The notes: a model not told the origin generated them from the letters alone. A DNA stretch of 64,000 nt from Rhodocyclaceae bacterium (GCA_008080565.1 VIKE01000008.1:115709-179708), one strand, 5' to 3'. Shown: positions 54,742-63,989, numbered from the stretch's first letter. Numbers and translations: made by a program.

Positions 54742-55315
54742 ATGAGCACAAACAACGAATCGGTCGCCATCCGTCTCTCCGGCCTGACCAAAACCTATGG
54801 CAGTGGCGAGAATGCGGTGCACGCCCTGCGTGGTGTCGATATGACCATCCAACGCGGCGAAGTCGTCGGCCTGGTCGGCCCCAGCGGTTCCGGCAAGAGC
54901 ACCTTTCGACGTTACCGACAACGTGGCGCTATTGCCTATGCTGGCCGGGCGGCCGAACGACGAAGCGCGCCAGCGCGCCCGCGAATTGATCGAAGCGCTC
55001 GATGTCAGTCACCGCGCCGGGGTGCGGGTAAACATGCTCTCCGGTGGCGAACAGCAGCGCGTCGCCATCGCCCGCTCACTGGTCAATCAGCCACCGGTCA
55101 TTTTGGCTGATGAGCCAACCGCGCCGCTCGACTCAACCCGCGCCCTCGCCGTCATGCGCATCCTCAACCAGATGGCACAACGCTATGGCGCAGCGATCAT
55201 CGTCGTCACCCATGACGAAAAAATCATCCCGACCTTCAAGCGCATTTATCACATCCGCGACGGGCGCACCGAAGAAGAGGCCGGTGAGGGTCGTGAAATT
55301 CCGGAAGAAGCCTGA
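54742..55315 (+). pseudogene. MacB/LolD-type ABC ATPase with internal deletion
   Basis: ATG 54742 gives [48 protein letters not shown] with an intact Walker A. Immediately after, the sequence jumps to [31 protein letters not shown] in another frame, then the signature [28 protein letters not shown] and the switch VTHDEK. The ~40-50 residues with the Q-loop are absent and the frame changes at about 54904-54910. The exporter is thus probably non-functional unless another ATPase substitutes. Confidence 0.88.
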
Positions 55316-55320
55316 TCATC

Positions 55321-56646
55321 ATGAAAAATTTTCGCTCCCTCACCCTCGCTGCTACCTTTTGCCTGATCGGCAGCACGCAAGCCGCTGACCTACGCTCGGT
55401 TTATCAGGACGCGCTCGCCCACGATGCCCAATACGCTGCCGCCCAGGCCGCCTTGCTGGCCGGACGGGAAAAGCTGCCGCAGGGTCGCGCCGGCCTGCTG
55501 CCCAGCATCGCCTTGAGCGGCAACAGCACCTGGAACGAAACTGACGTTACCCGCAGCGTTGCCGGTGCACCGACCTTGCCGATCAACTACAACACCAATG
55601 GCTGGACACTCTCTCTAACGCAGCCCCTGTTCCGCTGGCAAAACTGGGTCAGCTACCAGCAATCTGAACTCTCGGTCGCGCTCGCCGAGGCGCAGTTCGC
55701 TGCCGCCAAGATGGATCTGGTCCTGCGCAGTGCGCAAGCCTATTTCGATGTTTTGCTAGCCGAGCATTCGCTAAGCACCACGCAGGCGCAAAAGGCCTCC
55801 ATTGGCGAACAGTTGGCCGCCGCCAAACTGAATTTCGATGTCGGCACGGCGACCATCACCGACACCCATGAAGCACAAGCCCGCCTCGATCTGGCCCTGG
55901 CGCAGGAGATTGCTGCGGTCAACGACCTGGAAGTCAAGAAATTTGCCCTGCAAACCCTGACCGGCAAAGGTCACGAAAAGCTGAAGCCCTGGCGTCGCCA
56001 GGTAACATTGAACGCGCCCCAACCCAACGACATGAATGCCTGGGTAGCGCTGGCCGAGAGCGATGCGACCAGCGTACGCATCGCCCAGGCCAACCTGGAA
56101 ATTGCCCGGCGTGAAGTCGACAAACAGCGCGCGGGACATTATCCGACGCTCGATCTGGTTGTCAGCCGTGGCCACAACGCCCTGGGCTATAGCGCCACCA
56201 CACAATCCGGCCTCGAAACGGAGTCGACCGCAATCGGCATTCAGCTCTCACTGCCGATCTTCTCCGGCGGGGCTGCTTCTTCCAAACAGCGTGAGTCCAG
56301 TGCCTTGCAGAACAAAGCCGGGGCCGATCTCGACGGTGCCAAACGCACCGCCGCCTTGACTGCCCGCCAGACTTATCTCGGCCTCAGCTCGGGCTTGCAG
56401 CAAGTCCGCGCCTACGAGGCCGCATTGATCTCTTCAAACTCGGCACTGGCCGCCAACCAGTTGGGCTATGAAGTCGGCACGCGGATCAATATTGATGTGC
56501 TCAATGCCCAAAGCCAGTTGTACGACACCACGCAAAAACTGGCCCGCGCCCGTTTCGACAGCTTGATGGCACTGCTCCGTCTGAAGCAGGCCGTGGGTAC
56601 GCTGAGCGAAGACGATATCGTGGCCCTGAACGCCCATTTGGAATGA
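55321..56646 (+). CDS. TolC family outer-membrane export protein
   Basis: 441 residues. Signal peptide (RSLTLAATFCLIGSTQA), then two TolC repeats: ADLRSVYQDALAHDAQYAAAQAALLAGREKLPQGRAGLLPSIALSGN and ESDATSVRIAQANLEIARREVDKQRAGHYPTLDLVVSRG. GYEVGTRINIDVLNAQSQLYDTTQKLARARFDSLMALLRLKQAVGTL is the typical C-terminal helix. Full length for the family. It should complete the MacA/MacB-like tripartite exporter encoded just upstream. Confidence 0.93.
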   Translation: MKNFRSLTLAATFCLIGSTQAADLRSVYQDALAHDAQYAAAQAALLAGREKLPQGRAGLLPSIALSGNSTWNETDVTRSVAGAPTLPINYNTNGWTLSLTQPLFRWQNWVSYQQSELSVALAEAQFAAAKMDLVLRSAQAYFDVLLAEHSLSTTQAQKASIGEQLAAAKLNFDVGTATITDTHEAQARLDLALAQEIAAVNDLEVKKFALQTLTGKGHEKLKPWRRQVTLNAPQPNDMNAWVALAESDATSVRIAQANLEIARREVDKQRAGHYPTLDLVVSRGHNALGYSATTQSGLETESTAIGIQLSLPIFSGGAASSKQRESSALQNKAGADLDGAKRTAALTARQTYLGLSSGLQQVRAYEAALISSNSALAANQLGYEVGTRINIDVLNAQSQLYDTTQKLARARFDSLMALLRLKQAVGTLSEDDIVALNAHLE

Positions 56647-56667
56647 GGATCAGGTAGGCTATTTATC

Positions 56668-57393
56668 ATGAGTACCAATCAAGAACATTTGCTGATCGTT
56701 GATGACGACAAGGAAATCCGTAATCTGCTGACCGAGTATCTGGAGCAAGCAGGCTATCGGGTCAGTGCGGTTGGCGACGGCAAAGCTATGCGCCGCGCAC
56801 TAGAAGCTAACCGCATTGACCTGGTCATTCTCGACCTGATGCTGCCGGGTGAAGATGGTTTAACGCTGTGCCGTGAATTACGCGGCAAAACCAACCTGCC
56901 GGTGCTGATGTTGACCGCGCGTGGCGATGAAGTGGATCGCATCATCGGCCTTGAAATGGGCGCCGACGATTACCTCGCCAAGCCCTTCAACCCGCGCGAG
57001 TTGCTTGCCCGCATCAAGAGCGTGGTGCGCCGCGCCCAGGCGCTGCCGACCAATATGGAAACCGATAAGGTGCACACCCTGCGCTTCGCTGGCTGGACCC
57101 TTGATGTCGCCACGCGCAATGTCACGGCTGCGGATGGTTTGGTCGTGCCGCTATCCGGCGCCGAATATCGTCTGCTGCGGGTCTTTCTTGATCATCCACA
57201 GCGCGTACTGGCCCGTGAACAATTGCTAGAACTGGCCAACGGACGCGAGGCCATTCTGTTTGACCGCAGCATTGACGTGCTGGTTGGGCGGCTACGCAAA
57301 CGCCTGCGCGATGACAGCCGCGAACCATCCCTGATCAAGACCGTGCGTGGCGAGGGTTACGTACTGGCGGCATCGGTGGAGAGCGAGGCGTGA
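56668..57393 (+). CDS. OmpR-family response regulator
   Basis: 241 residues. Receiver domain with acidic pocket VDDD (11-14), phosphoacceptor Asp56 in LVILDLMLPGEDG, Thr/Lys at MLTARGDE and YLAKPFNP. The C-terminal OmpR winged helix is PLSGAEYRLLRVFLDHPQRVLAREQLLELANGREAILFDRSIDVLVGRLRKRLRDD. It overlaps the sensor kinase gene by four bases and follows the exporter genes by 22 bases, so it probably controls them. Confidence 0.95.
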   Translation: MSTNQEHLLIVDDDKEIRNLLTEYLEQAGYRVSAVGDGKAMRRALEANRIDLVILDLMLPGEDGLTLCRELRGKTNLPVLMLTARGDEVDRIIGLEMGADDYLAKPFNPRELLARIKSVVRRAQALPTNMETDKVHTLRFAGWTLDVATRNVTAADGLVVPLSGAEYRLLRVFLDHPQRVLAREQLLELANGREAILFDRSIDVLVGRLRKRLRDDSREPSLIKTVRGEGYVLAASVESEA

Positions 57394-58694
57394 GATTGCT
57401 GCCACGCTCCTTGTTCGGCCGTCTCATTCTCTTGATGGCCGGGGGACTCGTCCTGGCCCAACTGATTGGCGCCGCCATGCACATGGCCGAACGCCAGCGG
57501 ATGATCAGCACTACGATCAATGCCGAGTTCGCCCAGCGTGTCGCAGCAGTATATCGCGCTGTCGATAACCAGCCGCCCGCAGAACGTTCCCGACTGGTTC
57601 AATTGCTCAGTTCTCCCCGCCAGCAACTGAGCATTGAATCCAGCACTCCAACGGTGCCAGAAAGTCATTTTGCGGATAGTGAATTTCTGCCCCGGGTGCG
57701 TCAGGCGCTTGGCATGGCGATTAGTTTGCAACCGGTGGTGATCCCCCGACCGGGCACGTTCTCCTTCGATCTCTACCTAAAGCTGACTTCAGGAGACTGG
57801 CTGCGCATCCGGGGTCAGGCCCCTCAGGAAATCATCGCCTTGCCGCTGCATCATTTCATGACGCTGGGCGTGATGTTGCTCATGGTCTTCGTGCTGGTCT
57901 GGCTCACGGTTCGCATGACGGTACGGCCGCTCACCGATTTCGCTCAGGCAGCCCGCGCTCTGGGCGATGACCTGAAGAGCCCTCCGCTGCCGGAAAATGG
58001 CCCGCTGGAAGTACGTGCGGCAGCCCAGGCATTCAACACCATGCAACAGCGCATCCGCACTAGCATTGAGGAGCGCGAACGCTTTCTCGCTGCGGTGTCG
58101 CACGACCTGAAAACACCGGTGACCCGCTTACGCCTGCGCAGCGAAATGCTCGACGATCCAGATCTGCGCGAGCGCTTCGTCCGCGACCTCGATGAAATGC
58201 AGGGCATGCTCGGCACAGCGCTCGACTTTCTACACGGCAAAGCGGTCGATGAAACCATTCAGCCGCTGGACCTGACGGCACTGCTGGAAAGCATGGTGGA
58301 CGACTATGCGGAGATCGGCGAAATAGTCGGCCTGCAGGCGCCAGAATCCTTGCGTATTGAGGGTCGACCGCAGGCATTGCGTCGCGCCATCGGCAATCTG
58401 ATCGACAACGGACTGAAGTATGGCGGCAAGGTAAGTATCGAAGTCGTCCAGGATGCCGAACGCTTACAGATCGCCATCGATGACGATGGACCCGGCCTAC
58501 CGGAGGCTGAGTTGGAGCGGGTTTTTGAGCCATTCTATCGGCTGGAATCATCGCGTAGCCGCGAGACAGGCGGTGTTGGCCTGGGGTTGGCCATCGTCCG
58601 GCAGATTGCACGGGGACACGGCGGCAATGTGACGCTGGAAAATCTTGTCGGCGGCGGACTACGTGCGGTGCTATGGCTTCCGCTTGATAGGTAA
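57390..58694 (+). CDS. sensor histidine kinase (EnvZ-like layout)
   Basis: 434 residues, GTG start. Two transmembrane helices (about 11-30 and 155-175) flank a ~120-residue periplasmic sensor. HAMP follows (VRMTVRPLTDFAQAARAL), then the H-box FLAAVSHDLKTPVTRLRLRSEML with His238, N-box AIGNLIDNGLKYG, G1 DDDGPGLPEAELERVFEPFYR and G2 GGVGLGLAIVRQIARGHGG. All catalytic boxes are intact. The stimulus is unknown; the neighbouring exporter suggests an envelope or metal/antimicrobial signal. Confidence 0.95.
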   Translation: MRLLPRSLFGRLILLMAGGLVLAQLIGAAMHMAERQRMISTTINAEFAQRVAAVYRAVDNQPPAERSRLVQLLSSPRQQLSIESSTPTVPESHFADSEFLPRVRQALGMAISLQPVVIPRPGTFSFDLYLKLTSGDWLRIRGQAPQEIIALPLHHFMTLGVMLLMVFVLVWLTVRMTVRPLTDFAQAARALGDDLKSPPLPENGPLEVRAAAQAFNTMQQRIRTSIEERERFLAAVSHDLKTPVTRLRLRSEMLDDPDLRERFVRDLDEMQGMLGTALDFLHGKAVDETIQPLDLTALLESMVDDYAEIGEIVGLQAPESLRIEGRPQALRRAIGNLIDNGLKYGGKVSIEVVQDAERLQIAIDDDGPGLPEAELERVFEPFYRLESSRSRETGGVGLGLAIVRQIARGHGGNVTLENLVGGGLRAVLWLPLDR

Positions 58695-58783
58695 AGCGAC
58701 GGACTTACGCCATGGCCATTCCCCGAAGCTGGAGTTGATCTCCGGTTTCGTTTTTAGAAAATTGATCAAGACAAAAGACTGAT

Positions 58784-59524
58784 ATGAACAAGCTGATTGC
58801 CTTTGGCGAACACATCGATGGTTACGATATCCCTGTCCTCAACGAGCGGGAGGTGCGGGCAAGTGCCGGCATCCTGTTTTTTCTGGCACTGATTGCCTTC
58901 ATGAATGCCTGGCTGGTTGGTGATTTTCGGTTCACCCGGGTGTTTGTCGTGGCCTTCCTGATCGACTTTAGCGTGCGGATTTTCATTAACCCGAAATACG
59001 CGCCAAGTTTGGTTATTGGCCGTTTGATGGTGCGGAAACAGCAGCCTGAATACGTTGGCGCCCCGCAAAAGCGATTTGCCTGGGCCATCGGCTGGACGCT
59101 GGCCTTGGCCATGCTGTTCCTGGTGGTCATCAACCGCGTCATCGGGCCGATCAATCTGATCATTTGCTCGACCTGCCTTCTGCTGATGTTCTTCGAAACA
59201 GCCTTCGGTATTTGCATCGGCTGCAAGATTTACAATCTCTTTAGCCGACGCCAGGCCCAACTATGCCCGGGCGGAGTTTGCGAAGTGCGGACCGCCCTGC
59301 CGATTGGCACAGCGCAGCTTGCGGTAACGGTGCTGTTTTTCCTGGCGATGGCGTTTATTGGTCGCGACTTGCTAAGCGATACCCGTGATGCCGAGTTTCT
59401 ACAAAGCGAAGCGGCAACGACAACGGAGCAGGCCATCCCGGCCGGCAACGAATGCACGCCACCGGATTGGGCTGTCGCCATGGGCCACGCCGACAAGTGG
59501 AAACTGCACCACAACTGCAAATAG
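58784..59524 (+). CDS. DUF4395 family membrane protein
   Basis: 246 residues. Hydrophobic helices at about 30-45, 50-68, 98-118 and 122-140, and a late helix at ~185-200. IPVLNEREVRASAGILFFLALIAFMNAWLVGDFRFTRVFVVAFLIDFSVRIFINPKYAPSLVIGRLMVRKQQPEYVGAPQKRFAWAIGW is characteristic of DUF4395. Cys-containing segments (ETAFGICIGCKIYNLF, QLCPGGVCE) and a C-terminal ECTPPDWAVAMGHADKWKLHHNCK could bind metal or carry a redox disulfide. DUF4395 genes often neighbour thiol/sulfur-transfer genes, consistent with this region. Function unknown. Confidence 0.85.
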   Translation: MNKLIAFGEHIDGYDIPVLNEREVRASAGILFFLALIAFMNAWLVGDFRFTRVFVVAFLIDFSVRIFINPKYAPSLVIGRLMVRKQQPEYVGAPQKRFAWAIGWTLALAMLFLVVINRVIGPINLIICSTCLLLMFFETAFGICIGCKIYNLFSRRQAQLCPGGVCEVRTALPIGTAQLAVTVLFFLAMAFIGRDLLSDTRDAEFLQSEAATTTEQAIPAGNECTPPDWAVAMGHADKWKLHHNCK

Positions 59525-59957
59525 CCAGAAGGACGGGCGTCAAGGAAAGTCCTGCAGGGATTCGTGGCGATTGGCAGACGGAGGATGTTCAATCCGTGGT
59601 ATTGGAGCGGTTAGGAAAACGTAACCCTTGATCATAGAGATTACGAACAGCGGCTAAGGGTAATTATGAAAAACCAATGGGGAAAGGGTTCGAGTTGCTG
59701 AGACGGCCTGGATGACATAGTTCGCTTGCATTCCATAATCTGCAATATGGGAGCTTTGTACAAGGCGAAAACGGTCAATTTAATTTCAGATGCCATAGCG
59801 TAGAAACATACCTTTCGTCGTATTTCAACATATTCGCTGGTAGCGAAATCCCTCCTATAAGAGCACCTTTCCCTGGAGACACGACAGCCAAGATTTCCTA
59901 TCCTCCAGCCATATGCTCGTATGAGCAATACGCCGCCACTGTATAAAGGTCAGCGCC
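59525..59957 (+). other. gene-free junction between sulfur/export block and third ICE block
   Basis: About 430 bases, clearly more AT-rich than the flanks, without a credible ORF (a 95-codon minus-strand frame has atypical composition). It probably holds the promoter of the following ICE operon. No attachment site, IS end or RNA gene was recognised. Confidence 0.45.
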
Positions 59958-60455
59958 ATGGTCACCGCCACACCGACGACTCACCAGCACGACATCGCAC
60001 CTCCATCACGGGGAAACGACTTGCAAGATGTCATCGAAACGCGCCTATGGCTTGAGGAACATGACTGGCTCTATGGCCTGCTGCGCAGTCAAGGCAATAT
60101 ATCGCCCACCTTCCGTTTCCCCGATCTCATTAGTAGCTGCGTTTCGTTGGTCTTCACGCATCAGGATGCCTCCGCACGCATCTTTCAGTTTCTCTGGACC
60201 GAACTGGTGCTTCGCGCCCCTCTGACAGCACGCCGCCGCGAATCAATGTGGCGGCAGCAATACCAGTTGTTATTGGACCTGCAACGTTCCCCTGCCAACC
60301 GGCATCCCAATCCAAAGTTCCAACTCGACCAGTTGACGACGGCCTGTGTCGCTCTGTGCAGAGCATGGGACGAGTCCGGCGCGGACATCCTGCGGCAGGC
60401 ACGTCACAACATGGCAACGCGTGCACATCATGAGCGGAAATCTCCACCTCGCTGA
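59958..60455 (+). CDS. unrecognised ICE-associated protein, 165 residues
   Basis: A soluble, helix-rich protein with a disordered N-terminus (about 1-20) and a Trp/Arg-rich core (RLWLEEHDWLYGLLRSQGNISPTFRFPDLISSCVSLVFTHQDASARIFQFLWTELV). No signal peptide or membrane segment. Its end resembles DNA-binding helical proteins only vaguely. No family recognised; position just before the transglycosylase and T4SS genes suggests a conjugation-region accessory. Confidence 0.6.
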   Translation: MVTATPTTHQHDIAPPSRGNDLQDVIETRLWLEEHDWLYGLLRSQGNISPTFRFPDLISSCVSLVFTHQDASARIFQFLWTELVLRAPLTARRRESMWRQQYQLLLDLQRSPANRHPNPKFQLDQLTTACVALCRAWDESGADILRQARHNMATRAHHERKSPPR

Positions 60456-60627
60456 TACCTACGCCCCCAACGTCGCACACCACCAGTTCTAGATCCGCAC
60501 ACTCACCTCGCCCGGCTACCCCTCGGACCAACCCGACCCTGACCCTGACCGTCAGTCTCCACCGACGGCCCAGACCTCCGTACCCACCGATCAGTGGGTC
60601 ATTTCGGTCCCGTTGGAGAGTTGACTC

Positions 60628-61176
60628 ATGCGTCTGCTGGCTGTTGCTCCCTTTGCTGCTCTTGCCATTCTGGCAACCAAGCCCAGTTGGGCCCTAGCCT
60701 GCTGGGAAGAAGTTGCCCAGCGCTATGGTGTGTCGGCGAACCTGCTCTACGCGATTGCCCGTGTCGAATCGAATCTGAATGCGAAAGCGGTTAACCGCAC
60801 GCATGTACAGCGCACCGGTTCCTACGATATCGGCCTCATGCAGATCAACAGCGGCCATCTCTCAACCCTCGCACGCCACGGCATCCGTGAAACCGATCTC
60901 TTCGAGCCATGCACCAACATCCAGGTCGGCGCCTGGTTGCTGTCCGACCTGTTCTCTCGGCAGGGCGCGACGTGGGATACGGTCGGTGCCTACAATGCGG
61001 CCTGCTCTCAGCTCAAGGGCCAAGCCTGCACCAAAGCCCGCGCCCAATACGCCTGGCGGGTGTATCGCCAGTTGCCCACCCAACATAGCGGCCAACTCGC
61101 CGGAATAACAAAGAGGGGCAAACAGACGCCCCAAGGCGAGCCATTCGCCCTGATGTCGGTAAGGGTGGCGCCATGA
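60628..61176 (+). CDS. SLT-domain lytic transglycosylase of the conjugation apparatus
   Basis: 182 residues with signal peptide (LLAVAPFAALAILATKPSWALA). The domain reads CWEEVAQRYGVSANLLYAIARVESNLNAKAVN with the catalytic Glu in VESN, then SYDIGLMQINSGHL and VGAYNAACSQ, the classic goose-lysozyme-like motifs. Such enzymes locally open peptidoglycan for T4SS assembly (VirB1/PilT-type). It ends in ATGA with the OmpA-like gene. GGAG precedes the ATG. Confidence 0.9.
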   Translation: MRLLAVAPFAALAILATKPSWALACWEEVAQRYGVSANLLYAIARVESNLNAKAVNRTHVQRTGSYDIGLMQINSGHLSTLARHGIRETDLFEPCTNIQVGAWLLSDLFSRQGATWDTVGAYNAACSQLKGQACTKARAQYAWRVYRQLPTQHSGQLAGITKRGKQTPQGEPFALMSVRVAP

Positions 61177-61832
61177 AGGCTGCCCTTCTCAACTACCACA
61201 GGCTCGGCCTCATTGGGTGCTGCACCCTCCTGGCTGCATCGTGCAGCCTATTCCATAGCGCGTCGCCACAGGATCAAACAAAGAGCACTGGTGACGCTGC
61301 TCCCGGACAACTGGCTCAACTCGATTTCGGCCGCCAAGCAGCATTCGGACACTGCGTACCGCCAGCCTGCCCAACCCGCACACCTAAAACCCTCGCAACG
61401 GATTCCTCAGTTCGAACGGTTGTTCGCGCAGCACCCTCCTCCCCGGCCCAGTCCATCCCCTCTGAACCGCTCACCCCGCCCACATCACCAAAGACCGACA
61501 CTTCGCGGACGATCATTGTCCAGTTTGGCCTCGGCAGCGCAAAGCTAAGCCCCGCTGCCCGTTCCAGCCTGAATGGGGCAATGAGCACCCTGCTGATTAT
61601 CGGTCGCACCGACAACACCGGGCCGCTGGCCTTCAACGAATCGCTGGCCCTCGCCCGCGCTCTGGCGGTTCGCGACCACCTGCTCAGCGCCCACCCGAGG
61701 CTGATGCCCACGCTGAGCGTCAAGGCGCGCGGTGCGTGCTGTTTCATCGCCGCGAACGACACCCTGGCCGGCCGTACGCAGAACCGGCGGGTGGAGTTGG
61801 TCTTTGATCTGCGCGACAAGGTGCAGCCATGA
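61173..61832 (+). CDS. OmpA-domain lipoprotein
   Basis: 219 residues. Lipobox-like LLAASC near residue 20 (signal peptidase II cleavage before Cys), a Pro/Ser/Thr-rich linker (about 60-115), then an OmpA-like domain: TIIVQFGLGSAKLSPAARSSLNGAM, IIGRTDNTGPLAFNESLALARALAVRDHLL and GRTQNRRVELVF. It likely anchors the transfer apparatus to peptidoglycan. ATGA overlap with the transglycosylase gene. Confidence 0.85.
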   Translation: MKAALLNYHRLGLIGCCTLLAASCSLFHSASPQDQTKSTGDAAPGQLAQLDFGRQAAFGHCVPPACPTRTPKTLATDSSVRTVVRAAPSSPAQSIPSEPLTPPTSPKTDTSRTIIVQFGLGSAKLSPAARSSLNGAMSTLLIIGRTDNTGPLAFNESLALARALAVRDHLLSAHPRLMPTLSVKARGACCFIAANDTLAGRTQNRRVELVFDLRDKVQP

Positions 61833-61966
61833 CACCTCAGCTTCAGTTGGCTGGCCTCCAACACCATTACCCGCCGAGCGCATGCGCTCTCACCCGCCGG
61901 CATGTCTATGCGCCCACCCGCCTTCCTACCCCCCATTCGTCATCACGCTTTTGTTCGGAGGTTCTC

Positions 61967-62317
61967 ATGAACGCTACAGCCCCTGTTTTTTTCCCTAACC
62001 TTGCCGCTCGCAAGCCGATGAACCTTACCGTACTGCTGGCAATGATCGCCCTCGGTCTCGGCATGGCCTTTCCCGGTTACGCCCTGGACCTGGTGGCCTT
62101 CACCGGCATCACCGGGCCGCTTACTTCAGCCCTGACCCAGATCGCCGCACTCGGTCCGGGGATCAAGGCCCTGGTCGGCTTCGTCGGTTTTGTCGTCGCC
62201 CTCATTTCGCTGTCCGCACTGCGCAATTTCGGGCCGGTCCTGTTCTACATCGGGCTGGCCATCTTCGCCGCCGTGGGTCTGGTGATCGCCGGCGCGATCA
62301 TGGGCGCGGTGATCTGA
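61967..62317 (+). CDS. candidate conjugative pilin / small T4SS membrane protein
   Basis: 116 residues from ATG 61967, which follows CGGAGGTTCTC; the track start at 61829 overlaps the ompA-like stop but adds an unlikely tail. A leader-like N-terminus ends around GYALDL, then two long hydrophobic helices (GIKALVGFVGFVVALISLSAL, VLFYIGLAIFAAVGLVIAGAIMGAVI). Size, hydrophobicity and position immediately before traL fit a TraA-like pilin, as in F-type systems where traA precedes traL-E-K. No strict sequence signature was seen. Confidence 0.55.
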   Translation: MNATAPVFFPNLAARKPMNLTVLLAMIALGLGMAFPGYALDLVAFTGITGPLTSALTQIAALGPGIKALVGFVGFVVALISLSALRNFGPVLFYIGLAIFAAVGLVIAGAIMGAVI

Positions 62318-62347
62318 AACGCCGACATCGACATCCTGGAGTCCGAT

Positions 62348-62624
62348 ATGCAAGCAGACACCTATATCCCGCGGCGTCTCGATGACCAATGGAAGATCGG
62401 CTTCTGGGATGTCGATGTTTTTCGTCGGCTATATGTCCGGCAGCAAGACCTCGTTCGCCGTCTGCATGGCGGCGGGCATCTTCGTTTCACGCTGGATCTC
62501 CCGCCTCAAGGCCGACAAGCACCCGGCCTTCGCCATCCACTGGCTGTACTGGCACCTGCCGGCCAGTCCGCTAACTACGATGCGCGCCACACCACCGTCT
62601 CATATCCGCCGCATGGTCGGCTGA
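62348..62624 (+). pseudogene. traL: TraL, frameshifted at a T-run
   Basis: ATG 62348 (CTGGAG upstream) gives MQADTYIPRRLDDQWKIGFWDVDVF, a TraL N-terminus. Within the T5 run at 62418-62422 the coding moves to the next frame: VGYMSGSKTSFAVCMAAGIFVSRWISRLKADKHPAFAIHWLYWHLP, the membrane part and C-terminus of TraL, ending TGA 62624. Removing one T restores a ~91-residue protein. TraL is essential in F-type T4SS, so if real this would block transfer; homopolymer sequencing error is an obvious alternative. Confidence 0.8.
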
Positions 62625-62641
62625 GCCAAGGAGAACAACCC

Positions 62642-63118
62642 ATGGACTTCGAACGACTCAACGGCGACATCAAGGAAATGCGCCGCCGCAACCGCGGGCT
62701 CGGTCTCGCCGTCGGCGTCCTGTTCTGGGTCACCCGCGACAAGGCGAGCAGCGAATACCTCGAGCAGATGGGCAGTTTCATCGCCTGGCTGGTCCTCGAC
62801 GTGACACCGGCCTCGATCGACTGGAAGAAGGAAATTCTGCTCGGCTACGTCGAACCGGAACAGTACGGCCCGCTGAAGACCCGCCAGGAAGTCGAAGCCG
62901 AACGCCTGAAGCGGATAAACGCCGCCACTGTCTTCGCACCCCAGCAACTGGTCCCCAGTGAAGAGGGACAAAGCGTCGTCATTCGTGGCCGCCTGCGCAC
63001 CCTGGTCAATGGCTTCGAGACGGCCAACGACCTCAAGGCCTATCGGGTCGAGTTCAGCTATGCCGGCGCACGCATGCATCTGAAAAGTTTCAAGGAGGTA
63101 GCCAATGTCGGCAACTGA
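62642..63118 (+). CDS. traE: TraE with probable in-frame internal deletion
   Basis: 158 residues from ATG 62642. The N-terminus MDFERLNGDIKEMRRRNRGLGLAVGVLF is the usual TraE start up to mid-helix. It then jumps to WVTRDKASSEYLEQMGSFIAWLVLDVTPASIDWKKEILLGYVEPEQYGPLK, normal TraE sequence. The rest of the membrane helix and the following ~30 residues (including the usual ...PP...F segment) seem absent, shortening it from the usual ~190. The frame is kept. TraE links TraL to the TraK/TraB core complex; the shortened anchor is likely defective. Confidence 0.8.
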   Translation: MDFERLNGDIKEMRRRNRGLGLAVGVLFWVTRDKASSEYLEQMGSFIAWLVLDVTPASIDWKKEILLGYVEPEQYGPLKTRQEVEAERLKRINAATVFAPQQLVPSEEGQSVVIRGRLRTLVNGFETANDLKAYRVEFSYAGARMHLKSFKEVANVGN

Positions 63119-63989
63119 TACGCACCAAGATATATCCCACCCAGTTCTCGAGCCGGCGCCACGGCGTGGCTGGACGATGAGCGCTGTTCAAGTCATCGCC
63201 TTTTTCGCCCTTTTCGCCGCCATCACGGCCCCGCCCGCCCAAGCACTGCAACTCGTCGAGGCCAGCGACGGCGCATCGGTCGAAGCCATCCTGTCGATCC
63301 GGGAGCCGACCCGCATCCGCATCGAAGGGGCGTCGATCACCGATGTCTTTGGCAATATCCACTCGAGCCAATGCGGCATGGCGGCGGCACTTCCCGCCAG
63401 CCCGGGCATGGCACCAGCCGGAACTGGTTCATCACCGATCAATCCGGCCGGCGAGATCGCCCTGACCTGCGACCGCGACAAGGGCGAAATCTACGTCCGT
63501 CCGGTCGGCGATTCGGCCAAACCGACCAATCTCTTCGTCGCATCAGCCAACGCCACCTACACGTTACTGCTACGCCGTTCGGATACGCCGGCCGACACCA
63601 TCGTCATCCGCGACAGGACACCGAAGGCCTTGAAGCATGCGCCATCAGCCCCAGCCAGCCCGTCGCCCAACCAGGTACGGGCCATGAAGGCGCTGTTGGT
63701 GGCTATGGCTTCGGATCGGGTGCCGCCGGATATCCGGGTCGAAGAGACCCACGGCACGCTCCCGTTGTGGAACGAAGTACGATTTTCCCGGGTGCGCCAG
63801 TACGAGGGGCGCGGCCTGGTCGGCGAGAAATACCTGCTGCAAAACATCAGCGATGCTCCCATGGTGCTGGCCGAACCAGAATTCGACCGCGATCGGGGCA
63901 GCGTCACCGGTATCGCCGTCGAGCACCACAACCTTCGCCCTGGCGAGAGCACCAGCGTCTATGTGATCCGCCGCGGAGAAACGCCATGA
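63105..63989 (+). CDS. traK: TraK, F-type T4SS secretin-like subunit
   Basis: 294 residues. An N-terminal hydrophobic segment (VIAFFALFAAITAPPAQAL) acts as signal peptide. The TraK pattern follows: LVEASDGASVEAILSIREPTRIRIEGASITDVFGN, EIALTCDRDKGEIYVRP, TNLFVASANATYTLLLRRSDTPADTIVIRD, then the C-terminal TraK domain RVRQYEGRGLVGEKYLLQNISDAPMVLAEPEFDRDRGSVTGIAVEHHNLRPGEST. TraK forms the outer-membrane ring with TraV and TraB. It overlaps traE and ends in ATGA with the next gene. Confidence 0.92.
   Translation: MSATDTHQDISHPVLEPAPRRGWTMSAVQVIAFFALFAAITAPPAQALQLVEASDGASVEAILSIREPTRIRIEGASITDVFGNIHSSQCGMAAALPASPGMAPAGTGSSPINPAGEIALTCDRDKGEIYVRPVGDSAKPTNLFVASANATYTLLLRRSDTPADTIVIRDRTPKALKHAPSAPASPSPNQVRAMKALLVAMASDRVPPDIRVEETHGTLPLWNEVRFSRVRQYEGRGLVGEKYLLQNISDAPMVLAEPEFDRDRGSVTGIAVEHHNLRPGESTSVYVIRRGETP

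Noticed and set aside
61829-61966. Upstream start for the pilin-like gene overlapping ompA stop
   Set aside because: The extra 46 residues are Pro/His/Arg-rich and would bury the leader peptide; ATG 61967 has a strong CGGAGG site.
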